From assembly GCA_021807965.1 (NCBI GenBank), contig JAKBCI010000119.1:1-5877 (forward strand): a DNA stretch of 5,877 nucleotides, read 5' to 3'. Of the stretch, positions 1-5,816 are shown in pieces. Both the position numbers and the translations under genes were made by a program. This DNA comes from Actinomycetes bacterium. GTDB taxonomy: Bacteria > Actinomycetota > Acidimicrobiia > Acidimicrobiales > RAAP-2. A model generated the notes under the pieces. The model worked only from the letters and a program-made list of their open reading frames with translations, made no database searches and was not told where the DNA came from. Each line of letters starts with the position of its first letter. Position 1 is the stretch's first letter.

Positions 1-1230
1 GCCCGCGCCGATGTGGAAATCGCGACTGTGCTTACGGATCTCGCGGCGCGCGATGGTCATCTTGTGGACCTCGTCGGGCCCGTCGGCGATGCGCAGCGTG
101 CGCACGCTCGCGTACATGTGCGCGAGTGGCGTGAACTGGGTCACCCCCGCTGCGCCGTGAACCTGAATCGCCCGGTCGATCACCTTCAGGGCCATATTCG
201 GCACCGCCACCTTGATGCCCGAGATCTCCGCCGCGGCCCCCTTGTTCCCAACGGTGTCCATGAGGTGCGCGGTATGCAAGACGTACTCGCGCGCCATATC
301 GATCTCGATTCTCGCTTCGGCGATCCAGTCCTGGATCAAGCCCTTGTGAGCGAGGCTCGAACCGAACGTGTGGCGCTCGAGGGAGCGCGACACCAACAAC
401 TCCAGTGCCCGTTCGGCCACGCCGATGGTGCGCATGCAGTGGTGAATCCGGCCGGGACCGAGTCGGGCCTGCGCGATGGCGAAGCCGCCGCCCTCGTCGC
501 CGAGCAAGTTGTCAACCGGTATGCGAACGTCTCGGTAGATGACTTCGGGGTGCCCACCACGCTCGTCGTAGCCAAAGACGTGGGGTTCCATACCGATCTC
601 GACGCCGGCCGTCTCGCGAGGCACGACAACCATCGACTGCTGGCGGTGCCGTGGGCCCGCGGGATCGGTCTTACCCATCACGATCAGCACTTGGCACCGT
701 GGCGAGCGCGCGCCGCTCGAGAACCACTTGCGACCATTCAGCACGTACTCGTCGCCGTCGCGTTCGATCGACAGTCCGATGTTGGTCGCGTCGGACGACG
801 CGACGTCGGGTTCGGTCATGGAGAAGGCGCTGCGAATCTCGCCCGCGAGGAGTGGGGCCAACCACTCGGCCTTGACGCGCTCGGAGCCGTAGAGGTTAAG
901 GATCTCCATGTTGCCGGTGTCGGGCGCGTTGCAGTTCAGTGCCTCTGAGGCGAAGGAGAATCGCCCGAGCTGCTCGGAGATCGGCGCGTAGTCGAGATTC
1001 GAGAGCGGGGTGCCCGGACTGTCGACGTTCAGGTGCGGCAGAAAGAGGTTCCAGAGACCCCGCTCCAGGGCCTGGGCCTTCAGGCGTTCGAGTACTGGTG
1101 GGTAGCCGTCGATGCCGAGCTCGGCCAGTTGCGCGTAGTAGGTCGCTTCGTTCGGCTCGATGACGTGCTCGATGAACCGCTGCACTGACTCTTGTACTTC
1201 CAGACCGCGATCGGAGAATGCGTACGGCAT
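1..1230 (-). CDS. Acyl-CoA dehydrogenase, ACAD10/ACAD11-like (C-terminus cut by window edge)
   Basis: Reading the minus strand from ATG at 1230 gives 410 codons without a stop, running off the left edge; the family is usually only slightly longer, so little is missing. The protein should be a cytoplasmic FAD enzyme acting on an acyl-CoA. Visible motifs are MTEPDVASSDATN (138-150, flavin/substrate loop), NGRKWFSSGA (165-174), a GPGRIHHCMR helix, a FGSSL-type motif in the C-terminal helical domain, IQVHGAAGV, and ADGPDEVHK (382-390). Asp383 lies where medium-chain dehydrogenases have their catalytic Glu, as in ACAD10/11. The start is supported by MPYAFSDRGLEVQESVQ, a normal N-terminus, and by GAAGGGTGG five bases upstream. 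The gene is divergent from the next acyl-CoA dehydrogenase. The family is clear from the motifs; the substrate is unknown. Close relatives can work on phosphorylated 4-hydroxyacyl-CoA, so that is one possibility, alongside ordinary branched or long acyl chains. Confidence 0.93.
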   Translation of the reverse strand, partial: MPYAFSDRGLEVQESVQRFIEHVIEPNEATYYAQLAELGIDGYPPVLERLKAQALERGLWNLFLPHLNVDSPGTPLSNLDYAPISEQLGRFSFASEALNCNAPDTGNMEILNLYGSERVKAEWLAPLLAGEIRSAFSMTEPDVASSDATNIGLSIERDGDEYVLNGRKWFSSGARSPRCQVLIVMGKTDPAGPRHRQQSMVVVPRETAGVEIGMEPHVFGYDERGGHPEVIYRDVRIPVDNLLGDEGGGFAIAQARLGPGRIHHCMRTIGVAERALELLVSRSLERHTFGSSLAHKGLIQDWIAEARIEIDMAREYVLHTAHLMDTVGNKGAAAEISGIKVAVPNMALKVIDRAIQVHGAAGVTQFTPLAHMYASVRTLRIADGPDEVHKMTIARREIRKHSRDFHIGAG

Positions 1231-1266
1231 CAGCCACCCTTCGTCGAAAATTTTCCGCCGACTCGT

Positions 1267-1272
1267 AGGCTA
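1267..1272 (-). promoter_or_regulatory. Possible -10 box for the minus-strand acyl-CoA dehydrogenase
   Basis: On the minus strand these bases read TAGCCT, fitting the actinobacterial TANNNT pattern. Transcription would start near 1260, giving a leader of about 30 nt that contains the GAAGGGTGG ribosome site. No convincing -35 is seen. The box sits inside a short inverted repeat (CTCGT at 1262-1266, ACGAG at 1276-1280). On the plus strand the overlapping TAGGCT (1266-1271) could equally be a -10 for the divergent gene, so the orientation is not certain. Confidence 0.35.
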
Positions 1273-1437
1273 GTCACGAGCCGCGGCGCCCAGAGATCCT
1301 CTCGTAGCGCGTGGCCGAACTCGTGGGTCGAGCGACGAGACGGCGACCGAGCTCGAGGGACCGGTCGATCGAGTTCGTCGACGACGTAGCGCGGCCGAGC
1401 GTTCCACGTGAGGCACCTTCGTGGCCACGGGTCGCGC

Positions 1438-1446
1438 TGATACGCT
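1438..1446 (+). promoter_or_regulatory. Extended -10 promoter giving a probable leaderless mRNA
   Basis: TGA-TACGCT is an extended -10 (TGN-TANNNT). It ends at 1446, and the GTG start codon follows after exactly six bases. A transcript starting about seven bases after the box would begin at the GTG itself, making the mRNA leaderless. This fits the absence of any Shine-Dalgarno sequence before the gene. No clear -35 is present, which is usual for extended -10 promoters. Confidence 0.55.
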
Positions 1447-1452
1447 GCGGCC

Positions 1453-2598
1453 GTGCGCTTCTCTGACGAGCACGAGGCCTTTCGCGCCACGGTGCGCTCG
1501 CTCGTCGAACGCGAAATCAACCCCCGCGTGGACGAGTGGGAGCGACTCGGCGCCTTTCCCGCTCACGAGCTCTTTCCTCGGCTCGCCGAGTTCGGACTGC
1601 TCGGACTCGAGTACGACCCGGCCGACGGTGGCGAAGGCGCCGATCACCTCTTCACGCTCGTCGCCTGCGAAGAGTACGGGCGCATTGGCGCGGCGGGCGT
1701 AGCGATGGCGATCGGGGTGCAGACGAATATGGCGACGCCGGCGCTCGCGCGCTACGGCACCGCGGAGTTGAAACAGCGCTTCCTCGCCCCGGCGATCGCC
1801 GGTACCGCGGTGGCGGCCATCGCGGTCACCGAACCCGACGCCGGATCTGACGTCGCGGCCATTACGACGCGCGCGACGCGCGACGGCGACGAATGGGTCA
1901 TCACCGGTCGCAAGCTCTACATCACCAACGGCGTGCAGGCCGACTGGATCTGCCTGCTCGCGCGGACGTCGGACGAGGGTGGGTACCGGGGGCTCTCACA
2001 GATCATCGTGCCAACGGCCTCGGACGGCTTCACGGTGTCTCGCAAACTCGACAAGCTCGGCAACCGGTCCTCGGATACCGCTGAGCTCGTCTTGGACAAC
2101 GTGCGCGTACCAGTCTCGAACACGATCGGCGCGCCGGGACGTGGCTTTGAGCAGCAGATGCGCCAGTTCGTGATCGAGCGGCTGACCGCCGCCTACACCA
2201 TCGCCGGACAGTGTCGCTACGCGCTCGAGCGAACGCGCGACTACCTGCTCGAGCGCTCGGCCTTCGGACAACCCCTCGGCGCCAAGCAGTACGTGGCCTT
2301 TCGCCTCGCCGAACTGTCGGCTCGCGTCGACCTCTTGACGAGCCATAATCGCCAGTGCGCCAGCGATCTCATGGCGGGCGAGGACGTCACCCGCATGGCG
2401 ACGGTGGCCAAGCTCACCGCCGGACGCCTGGCGCGAGACGTTGCCGATCTGTGCCTGCAGTTTCACGGCGGCATCGGTTACATGGAGGAGAACTGGACGG
2501 CACGTTTCTTTCGCGATATGCGCCTCTCATCGATCGGCGGTGGCGCTGACGAAGTCATGCTGATGGTCCTCGCCCGGCTCGACGGCTTTCCCGTCTGA
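1453..2598 (+). CDS. Acyl-CoA dehydrogenase, isovaleryl/long-chain-like (FadE family)
   Basis: This complete 381-residue protein is of normal family length and would catalyse FAD-dependent alpha,beta-desaturation of an acyl-CoA, passing electrons to ETF. In order there are an N-terminal helical domain (about 1-118), a beta domain with AVTEPDAGSD (124-133) and ITNG (157-160), and a C-terminal helical domain with FGQPL (271-275), QFHGGIGYMEE (336-346) and IGGGADEV (361-368). The position of the medium-chain catalytic Glu is Gly here. Instead Glu242 lies in an IERL motif, where isovaleryl-CoA and long-chain enzymes keep their base. The GTG start is chosen because MRFSDEHEAFRATVR is a canonical N-terminus and because a -10 box lies six bases upstream. 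It is divergent from another acyl-CoA dehydrogenase of a different class. The family is certain. The substrate is not: isovaleryl-CoA, other branched acyl-CoA and long-chain acyl-CoA are all possible, and no leucine-degradation genes are visible to favour one. Confidence 0.96.
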   Translation: MRFSDEHEAFRATVRSLVEREINPRVDEWERLGAFPAHELFPRLAEFGLLGLEYDPADGGEGADHLFTLVACEEYGRIGAAGVAMAIGVQTNMATPALARYGTAELKQRFLAPAIAGTAVAAIAVTEPDAGSDVAAITTRATRDGDEWVITGRKLYITNGVQADWICLLARTSDEGGYRGLSQIIVPTASDGFTVSRKLDKLGNRSSDTAELVLDNVRVPVSNTIGAPGRGFEQQMRQFVIERLTAAYTIAGQCRYALERTRDYLLERSAFGQPLGAKQYVAFRLAELSARVDLLTSHNRQCASDLMAGEDVTRMATVAKLTAGRLARDVADLCLQFHGGIGYMEENWTARFFRDMRLSSIGGGADEVMLMVLARLDGFPV

Positions 2599-2761
2599 GC
2601 AATCTACCGATGACCGATGAACGAGCCCCACGAAGCTCGATGCATTGCTCGATCCGCTGGTCGCACGGACTCGCGCCACCCTCGAATGTCGTCTCACTGG
2701 CGTGGTCGACCGGCTAACGTCGCGCCGCGACACGACGACACCACCGCCGACACGAGGTTGT

Positions 2762-2780
2762 CACGTGGATCGGCCACGTG
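2762..2780. repeat. Inverted repeat CACGTGG-N5-CCACGTG, possible operator
   Basis: Two perfect 7-base arms (2762-2768 and 2774-2780) flank a 5-base spacer, giving a 19-bp dyad about 80 bases before the nitrilase start and about 40 bases before its possible -10 box. Each arm contains the palindrome CACGTG. The size and spacing suit a dimeric helix-turn-helix regulator. As RNA it would be a 7-bp hairpin without a U tract, so a terminator is less likely. No regulator gene is in the window. Confidence 0.45.
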
Positions 2781-2818
2781 GGAACCCAGTCCTGATGTCG
2801 AAGGAACGATCGAACCAG

Positions 2819-2841
2819 TAGATTGCGAGCAGGACAGGAGG
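2819..2841 (+). promoter_or_regulatory. Possible -10 box and Shine-Dalgarno site for the nitrilase gene
   Basis: TAGATT (2819-2824) is a TANNNT -10 candidate that would start transcription near 2831. The short leader would carry AGGAGG (2836-2841), a full anti-SD match three bases before GTG at 2845; the spacing is a little tight. The AGGAGG settles the start choice, because no ribosome site precedes the upstream in-frame ATG at 2617. The -35 is not clear. Confidence 0.5.
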
Positions 2842-2844
2842 CTC

Positions 2845-3693
2845 GTGAAACCGAGAACGCTCACCGTCGGGGCCGTACAGCTGAACTCGGGATCCAATCG
2901 CGAGTCGAACCTCGCGCAGTCGATCGAACTCGTCGAACGAGCGAGCGAACTCGGCGCGACGTACGTACAGCTGCCCGAGTACTTCAACTATCTCGGGCCG
3001 TCACGCGGCTTTGACGCCGTCGCCGAGCCAATCCCTGGTCCGACGACCGCCCGCATGAGCGCACTGGCCAAACGGCGACGAATCAGCTTGCACCTGGGCA
3101 GCATGCTCGAGCTCGGAGAAGGACGACATTTGTACTACACTAGCTTGTTGATCGGTCCCAACGGCTCGATTGTCGCCACCTACCGCAAGACCCACCTCTT
3201 CGACGTCGACGTTCCCGGTGCAGTCTCCCACCGCGAGTCTGACGCCCTCGCTCGCGGCAACGAACTGGTCGTCGCGCGCTTGAAGCGATACTGCGTCGGG
3301 CTGTCAGTCTGCTTCGACGTCCGCTTTCCCGAGCTCTACCGAGCCCTGGTTGGCGCCGGCGCCGAGGTGCTCGCCGTGCCCGCCGCGTTCAACGCCTCGA
3401 CCGGCGCGAGCCACTGGCACGTGCTCATCAGGTCGCGGGCCATCGAGAACCACGCGTTCGTCGTGGCGGCGACCCAGGCCGGCACCACCGACGAGGGCAT
3501 CGCGACCTACGGCCACGCGCTCGTAGTTGATCCGTGGGGAACGATCCTGGGTGAATCGGTTGGCAGCGACCCGCAGGTCGTCACGGCCACCCTCGACCTC
3601 GACGAGGTGAGCCGGCGCCGCGATCAGATCGCCGTGCTGCGCTTTCGCCGGCCGACGCTCTACCGTCGGCCGGTTCGTATCATCGGTGCCTGA
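2845..3693 (+). CDS. Nit1-like carbon-nitrogen hydrolase (nitrilase-superfamily amidase)
   Basis: Starting at GTG 2845, the 282-residue protein has the usual length of the superfamily and should hydrolyse an amide bond in the cytoplasm through a covalent thioester. The fold begins at once (TLTVGAVQLN, 5-14). The catalytic triad is visible: Glu45 in LPEYFNY, Lys115 in YRKTHLFD, and Cys156 in VCFDVRFPEL. Other conserved parts are HWHVLIRSRAIEN, YGHALVVDPWGT and the C-terminal RRPTLY. The YRKTHLFDVDVPG, VCFDVRFPEL and RRPTLY signatures match the Nit1 branch, whose known members are deaminated-glutathione amidases that repair a transaminase side product; the sister Nit2 branch is omega-amidase. 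If the host is an actinobacterium without glutathione, the true substrate may be a different alpha-keto amide. The previous gene ends 246 bases upstream on the same strand. The malic enzyme follows after a regulatory-looking spacer, so the two may not share an operon. Family and catalytic residues are secure; the substrate is inferred. Confidence 0.92.
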   Translation: MKPRTLTVGAVQLNSGSNRESNLAQSIELVERASELGATYVQLPEYFNYLGPSRGFDAVAEPIPGPTTARMSALAKRRRISLHLGSMLELGEGRHLYYTSLLIGPNGSIVATYRKTHLFDVDVPGAVSHRESDALARGNELVVARLKRYCVGLSVCFDVRFPELYRALVGAGAEVLAVPAAFNASTGASHWHVLIRSRAIENHAFVVAATQAGTTDEGIATYGHALVVDPWGTILGESVGSDPQVVTATLDLDEVSRRRDQIAVLRFRRPTLYRRPVRIIGA

Positions 3694-3695
3694 AC

Positions 3696-3709
3696 TTACT
3701 TCGAAGTAA
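3696..3709. repeat. Perfect 14-bp palindrome TTACTTCGAAGTAA
   Basis: The palindrome begins two bases after the nitrilase stop codon and is unusually AT-rich for this genome. As DNA it could bind a dimeric regulator. As RNA it would form only a 5-bp stem with a UCGA loop and no U tract, so it makes a poor terminator. One base separates it from a second dyad (3711-3731). Confidence 0.5.
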
Positions 3710-3710
3710 T

Positions 3711-3731
3711 GGTCTTCGGTCACCCAAGACC
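3711..3731. repeat. 21-bp dyad centred at 3721, possible operator upstream of the malic enzyme gene
   Basis: The outer arms GGTCTT (3711-3716) and AAGACC (3726-3731) enclose an inner dyad GGT-C-ACC (3718-3724) on the same centre. Nine of ten base pairs are symmetric; only 3717/3725 mismatch. The dyad covers the place where a -35 would lie relative to TAGCAT at 3748, so a bound protein could block that promoter. The outer arms could also pair as an RNA hairpin with a 9-nt loop, but no U run follows. Confidence 0.45.
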
Positions 3732-3747
3732 GAGAGCGCGATGGACC

Positions 3748-3753
3748 TAGCAT
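3748..3753 (+). promoter_or_regulatory. Possible -10 box for the malic enzyme gene
   Basis: TAGCAT fits TANNNT and would start transcription near 3760, leaving a leader of about 60 nt before ATG 3821. It overlaps the upstream in-frame ATG at 3752. If the promoter is real, that ATG lies upstream of the transcript and cannot be the start. No good -35 is visible. Confidence 0.35.
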
Positions 3754-3820
3754 GGTCGACGGTGCCGCGAACAGTACGTCACCGGCCGTATCCGCACCGC
3801 GAGAAAGTCGTGAACCCCCT

Positions 3821-5212
3821 ATGAACATGCCGAGCGCCTCGTACTCGATCACCATGCGCGTCATCCTTGACGCCGCCTCAACCATCCCCGCGATAGCGAC
3901 CGCCGTCGCCAACGCCGGTGGGTTGGTGACCGCGCTCGACGTTGTCGAACCGATCGACGGGCACATGGTGGTCGACGTCACCTGCAACGCCAGCAACGAA
4001 GACCACGCCACCGTGCTCGGCGACACCGTCGAGTCGGTGGCGGGAGCCACCGTGCACGCGATCAGTGACCGTACGTTCCTCTTGCACCTCGGTGGCACCA
4101 TCGAAGTCAAGCCCAAGATCGCGCTCAAGACGCGCGACGACCTCTCGATGGCCTACACCCCCGGCGTCGCGCGCATCTCCAACGCGATCGCGAAGGACGT
4201 CAGCCTGGCTCGCAAGCTCACGATCAAGCGCAATACCGTCGCGGTGGTTACCGACGGATCGGCCGTTCTCGGGCTAGGCAACATCGGTCCCGAAGCGGCG
4301 CTGCCGGTGATGGAGGGCAAGGCCCTGCTCTTCAAGCGCTTCGCCGACATCGACGCGTGGCCGGTTTGTCTAGCCACCCAGGATGTGGACGAGATCGTTC
4401 GGATCGTCCAGTGCATCGCTCCCGTCTACGGCGGGATCAATCTCGAGGACATCGCGGCGCCGCGCTGCTTCGAGATCGAGCGCCGGCTCCGCGAGCTACT
4501 CGACATACCAGTCTTCCACGACGACCAGCACGGCACGGCGGTCGTGGTCTACGCGGCCCTGCGCAACGCACTGCGCGTCGTCGGCAAAGAGATGAAGAAC
4601 GTGCGCGTCACGATGCTCGGCGTCGGCGCGGCGGGCGTCGCGATCTCCAAACTACTGATGGCCGAGGGCGTCGGCGACATCATTGGCGTGAATCGGCACG
4701 GCATCTTGGACCCCGAGGACGCGTCGCTCGACGAGGATCGCCGCTGGCTCGCGTCCAACAGCAACCGCGACGGTCGCCGCGGCGACCTCACCGAAGCGCT
4801 TCGCGACGCCGACGTCTTCGTTGGCGTCTCGGGCCCAAACCTCGTCACCGAAGACCAGCTCACCGTGATGGCCAAGGACTCCATCGTCTTCGCGCTGGCT
4901 AACCCCGACCCCGAAATTGACCCGCAGGTCGCCCGACGTCACGCGGCCATCGTCGCGACGGGACGAAGCGACGAGCCCAACCAGATCAACAACGTCCTCG
5001 CCTTCCCCGGGATCTTTCGCGGACTCCTCGACGCCGGCGCGTCCCACATCACCGAGGAGATCGAGATCGCCGCTGGTCGAGCCATCGCCGACGCGGTGAG
5101 TTCCGACGATCTCTCGGCTAACTACATCGTGCCCACCGTCTTCAACGCGAGCGTCGTCAAGTCGGTGGCCGATGCCGTTGGCAAGGTGGCGCGCGCCCAC
5201 GCGGGCGACTGA
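3821..5212 (+). CDS. NAD(P)-dependent malic enzyme with N-terminal ACT domain
   Basis: The 463-residue product would oxidatively decarboxylate malate to pyruvate and CO2 in the cytoplasm, linking the TCA cycle to pyruvate. An ACT domain (about 8-86, ending near [11 protein letters not shown]) precedes the malic enzyme core and suggests amino-acid or related effector control. Catalytic and metal residues are visible: Tyr112 in AYTPGVA, Lys167 in MEGK, Glu209-Asp210 in [10 protein letters not shown], and Asp234-Asp235 in FHDDQHGTA. The NAD(P) fold has GVGAAGVA (267-274), ANPDPE (360-365) and [15 protein letters not shown] (387-401). After the second Rossmann strand the sequence is GVNRHG, with Asn where many NAD enzymes have Asp, so cofactor choice is open. 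ATG 3821 is preferred because homologues begin with MPSASYS; ATG 3827 is equally plausible, and ATG 3752 would add 23 residues of low-complexity leader. No strong ribosome site precedes any of them. The function is sure; the exact start is not. Confidence 0.93.
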   Translation: MNMPSASYSITMRVILDAASTIPAIATAVANAGGLVTALDVVEPIDGHMVVDVTCNASNEDHATVLGDTVESVAGATVHAISDRTFLLHLGGTIEVKPKIALKTRDDLSMAYTPGVARISNAIAKDVSLARKLTIKRNTVAVVTDGSAVLGLGNIGPEAALPVMEGKALLFKRFADIDAWPVCLATQDVDEIVRIVQCIAPVYGGINLEDIAAPRCFEIERRLRELLDIPVFHDDQHGTAVVVYAALRNALRVVGKEMKNVRVTMLGVGAAGVAISKLLMAEGVGDIIGVNRHGILDPEDASLDEDRRWLASNSNRDGRRGDLTEALRDADVFVGVSGPNLVTEDQLTVMAKDSIVFALANPDPEIDPQVARRHAAIVATGRSDEPNQINNVLAFPGIFRGLLDAGASHITEEIEIAAGRAIADAVSSDDLSANYIVPTVFNASVVKSVADAVGKVARAHAGD

Positions 5213-5220
5213 GTTGCGGG

Positions 5221-5226
5221 TACCGT
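5221..5226 (+). promoter_or_regulatory. -10 box for a probable leaderless transcript of the exported protein
   Basis: TACCGT ends six bases before ATG 5233, the same geometry as TACGCT before GTG 1453. Transcription would begin at or next to the A of the start codon. The gene has no Shine-Dalgarno sequence, which fits leaderless translation. Any -35 would lie within the last codons of the malic enzyme gene, where no clear match is seen. Read-through from that gene, 20 bases upstream, is the alternative. Confidence 0.45.
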
Positions 5227-5232
5227 ACTCGG

Positions 5233-5781
5233 ATGAATTCGGTGCGAACCCGACGGTGGTGGGTGGCGGGTGGCCTGCTCGCACCGCTTCTCGTGGCTTC
5301 GATCGCTGCAGGGTCACCGCGGGCGATCACCCTCAACGACCACGGCATCGCCGGCGCGCCGTTCGCGAGCGCGCAGCGGTTCGTCGTGTCGTTCGTTGAT
5401 TCGGCGTTGGGCAGGCCGAGCCGGGCCGTGGCGCCAACGCCGTTCCTGTCGACCTGTGGCGTTGACGCCGCCGCTTCGTGGGGTGGATTCACGGCGTTCT
5501 TCGAACACCGTCGCTTCGCGGGCTACTCGCTGGGCCCGTCGTCACGAACGGGCGTCCTCGTCGAGGGTGGCCTGCGACTCGGCGAAACGCTCGCGCTCGC
5601 GCGCCGCCAGTTCGGGGCGCGTCTGCGCACGTCACAGAACCAGGGGGGCGCGTGGTTCGCCCGCACCCCAACCGGTCGCTATTACGGGTTTTTACGGCCG
5701 AGTGGCCCACCGCCGGGTCCCGCGTCTCGACTGGCGACGATCGAAGCCGGTCGGGTGGGCTGCCCAGCGCTGACGCCGTGA
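5233..5781 (+). CDS. Small exported protein of unknown function
   Basis: I do not recognise a named family in these 182 residues. The N-terminus has a basic stretch (RTRR, 5-8) followed by a hydrophobic segment (about 9-26, WWVAGGLLAPLLVASIAA), which looks like a signal peptide cleaved near residues 26-31. TRRWWV loosely resembles a twin-arginine motif, so Tat export is possible but unproven. There is no lipobox Cys. The mature part has only two cysteines (75 and 177) that could form a disulfide joining the start and end of the domain. The GLRLGETLALARRQFG stretch (113-128), an aromatic GGAWFARTPTGRYYGFL strand pair and the final EAGRVGCPALTP (171-182) resemble small secreted domains found in actinobacterial hypothetical proteins. 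It sits between the malic enzyme and a chaperonin promoter, and neither neighbour suggests a role. The coding status is supported by the signal peptide and the leaderless promoter geometry. Confidence 0.78.
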   Translation: MNSVRTRRWWVAGGLLAPLLVASIAAGSPRAITLNDHGIAGAPFASAQRFVVSFVDSALGRPSRAVAPTPFLSTCGVDAAASWGGFTAFFEHRRFAGYSLGPSSRTGVLVEGGLRLGETLALARRQFGARLRTSQNQGGAWFARTPTGRYYGFLRPSGPPPGPASRLATIEAGRVGCPALTP

Positions 5782-5785
5782 TGTG

Positions 5786-5812
5786 TTAGCACTCTCGTCA
5801 TGAGAGTGCTAA
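5786..5812. promoter_or_regulatory. CIRCE operator (HrcA-binding site)
   Basis: TTAGCACTC (5786-5794), nine bases, then GAGTGCTAA (5804-5812) is an exact match to the CIRCE consensus. HrcA, the heat-sensitive repressor, binds it and represses chaperonin genes until stress inactivates HrcA. The symmetry continues two bases into the spacer (arms TTAGCACTCTC and GAGAGTGCTAA), leaving a 5-base centre. It starts four bases after the stop codon of the preceding gene. Transcripts of that gene running through it would form an 11-bp hairpin. Confidence 0.97.
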
Positions 5813-5815
5813 TAT
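5786..5815 (+). promoter_or_regulatory. Chaperonin promoter overlapping CIRCE
   Basis: TTAGCA (5786-5791) can serve as -35 and TAATAT (5810-5815) as -10, separated by 18 bases. The expected start is near 5821-5823. Both elements overlap the operator arms, so bound HrcA would directly block RNA polymerase. Confidence 0.8.
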
Positions 5816-5816
5816 G

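Larger units (their letters stand above)
2599..2844. other. Intergenic spacer without a convincing gene
   Basis: The 246 bases between the acyl-CoA dehydrogenase and the nitrilase hold a tandem CCGATGA duplication (2607-2620), an inverted repeat (2762-2780) and a possible -10 box. The frame in phase with the nitrilase is open from an ATG at 2617, but the 76 residues it would add (MNEPHEARC...) have no domain, come before the natural start of the fold, and lack a ribosome site. A second frame is open from 2621 to the TAG at 2819. I see no intrinsic terminator. Confidence 0.6.

Noticed and set aside
13..948. Long plus-strand open frame of 311 codons
   Set aside because: It is antisense to the acyl-CoA dehydrogenase at 1-1230, whose motifs are unmistakable. 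Its protein shows no domain, and such mirror frames are common in GC-rich genes.
1344..1367. CGACCG-N12-CGGTCG inverted repeat
   Set aside because: Six-base GC-rich arms with a long spacer are expected by chance in this composition.
1230..1520. Minus-strand frame containing HEFGH, a HExxH-like zinc protease motif
   Set aside because: The frame overlaps the 5' end of the plus-strand acyl-CoA dehydrogenase and the divergent control region. Nothing around the motif looks like a peptidase, and a five-residue match arises easily by chance.
2607..2620. Tandem CCGATGA repeat after the acyl-CoA dehydrogenase stop
   Set aside because: Two copies of seven bases are too short to call a functional repeat.
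2610..2821. Possible small gene or decayed coding stretch in the spacer, especially the frame reading TKLDALLDPLVARTRATLE
   Set aside because: The peptide looks somewhat protein-like with G/C-rich third positions, but it has no good start codon or ribosome site, follows an in-frame stop, and its later half turns into Pro/Thr/Arg-rich noise. An open run of about 66 codons is unremarkable at this GC content. A protein search of 2621-2818 would settle it.
2617..2844. N-terminal extension of the nitrilase from ATG 2617
   Set aside because: The added 76 residues have no recognisable domain and precede a complete nitrilase fold. AGGAGG directly before GTG 2845 marks the true start.
3304..4128. Minus-strand frame of 274 codons across the nitrilase/malic enzyme junction
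   Set aside because: It is antisense to two genes with intact catalytic motifs and crosses the regulatory spacer. No domain is recognisable.
4652..5317. Minus-strand frame of 221 codons
   Set aside because: It is antisense to the malic enzyme NAD domain and the start of the exported protein. Its Gly/Asp/Val-rich content mirrors the sense codons.
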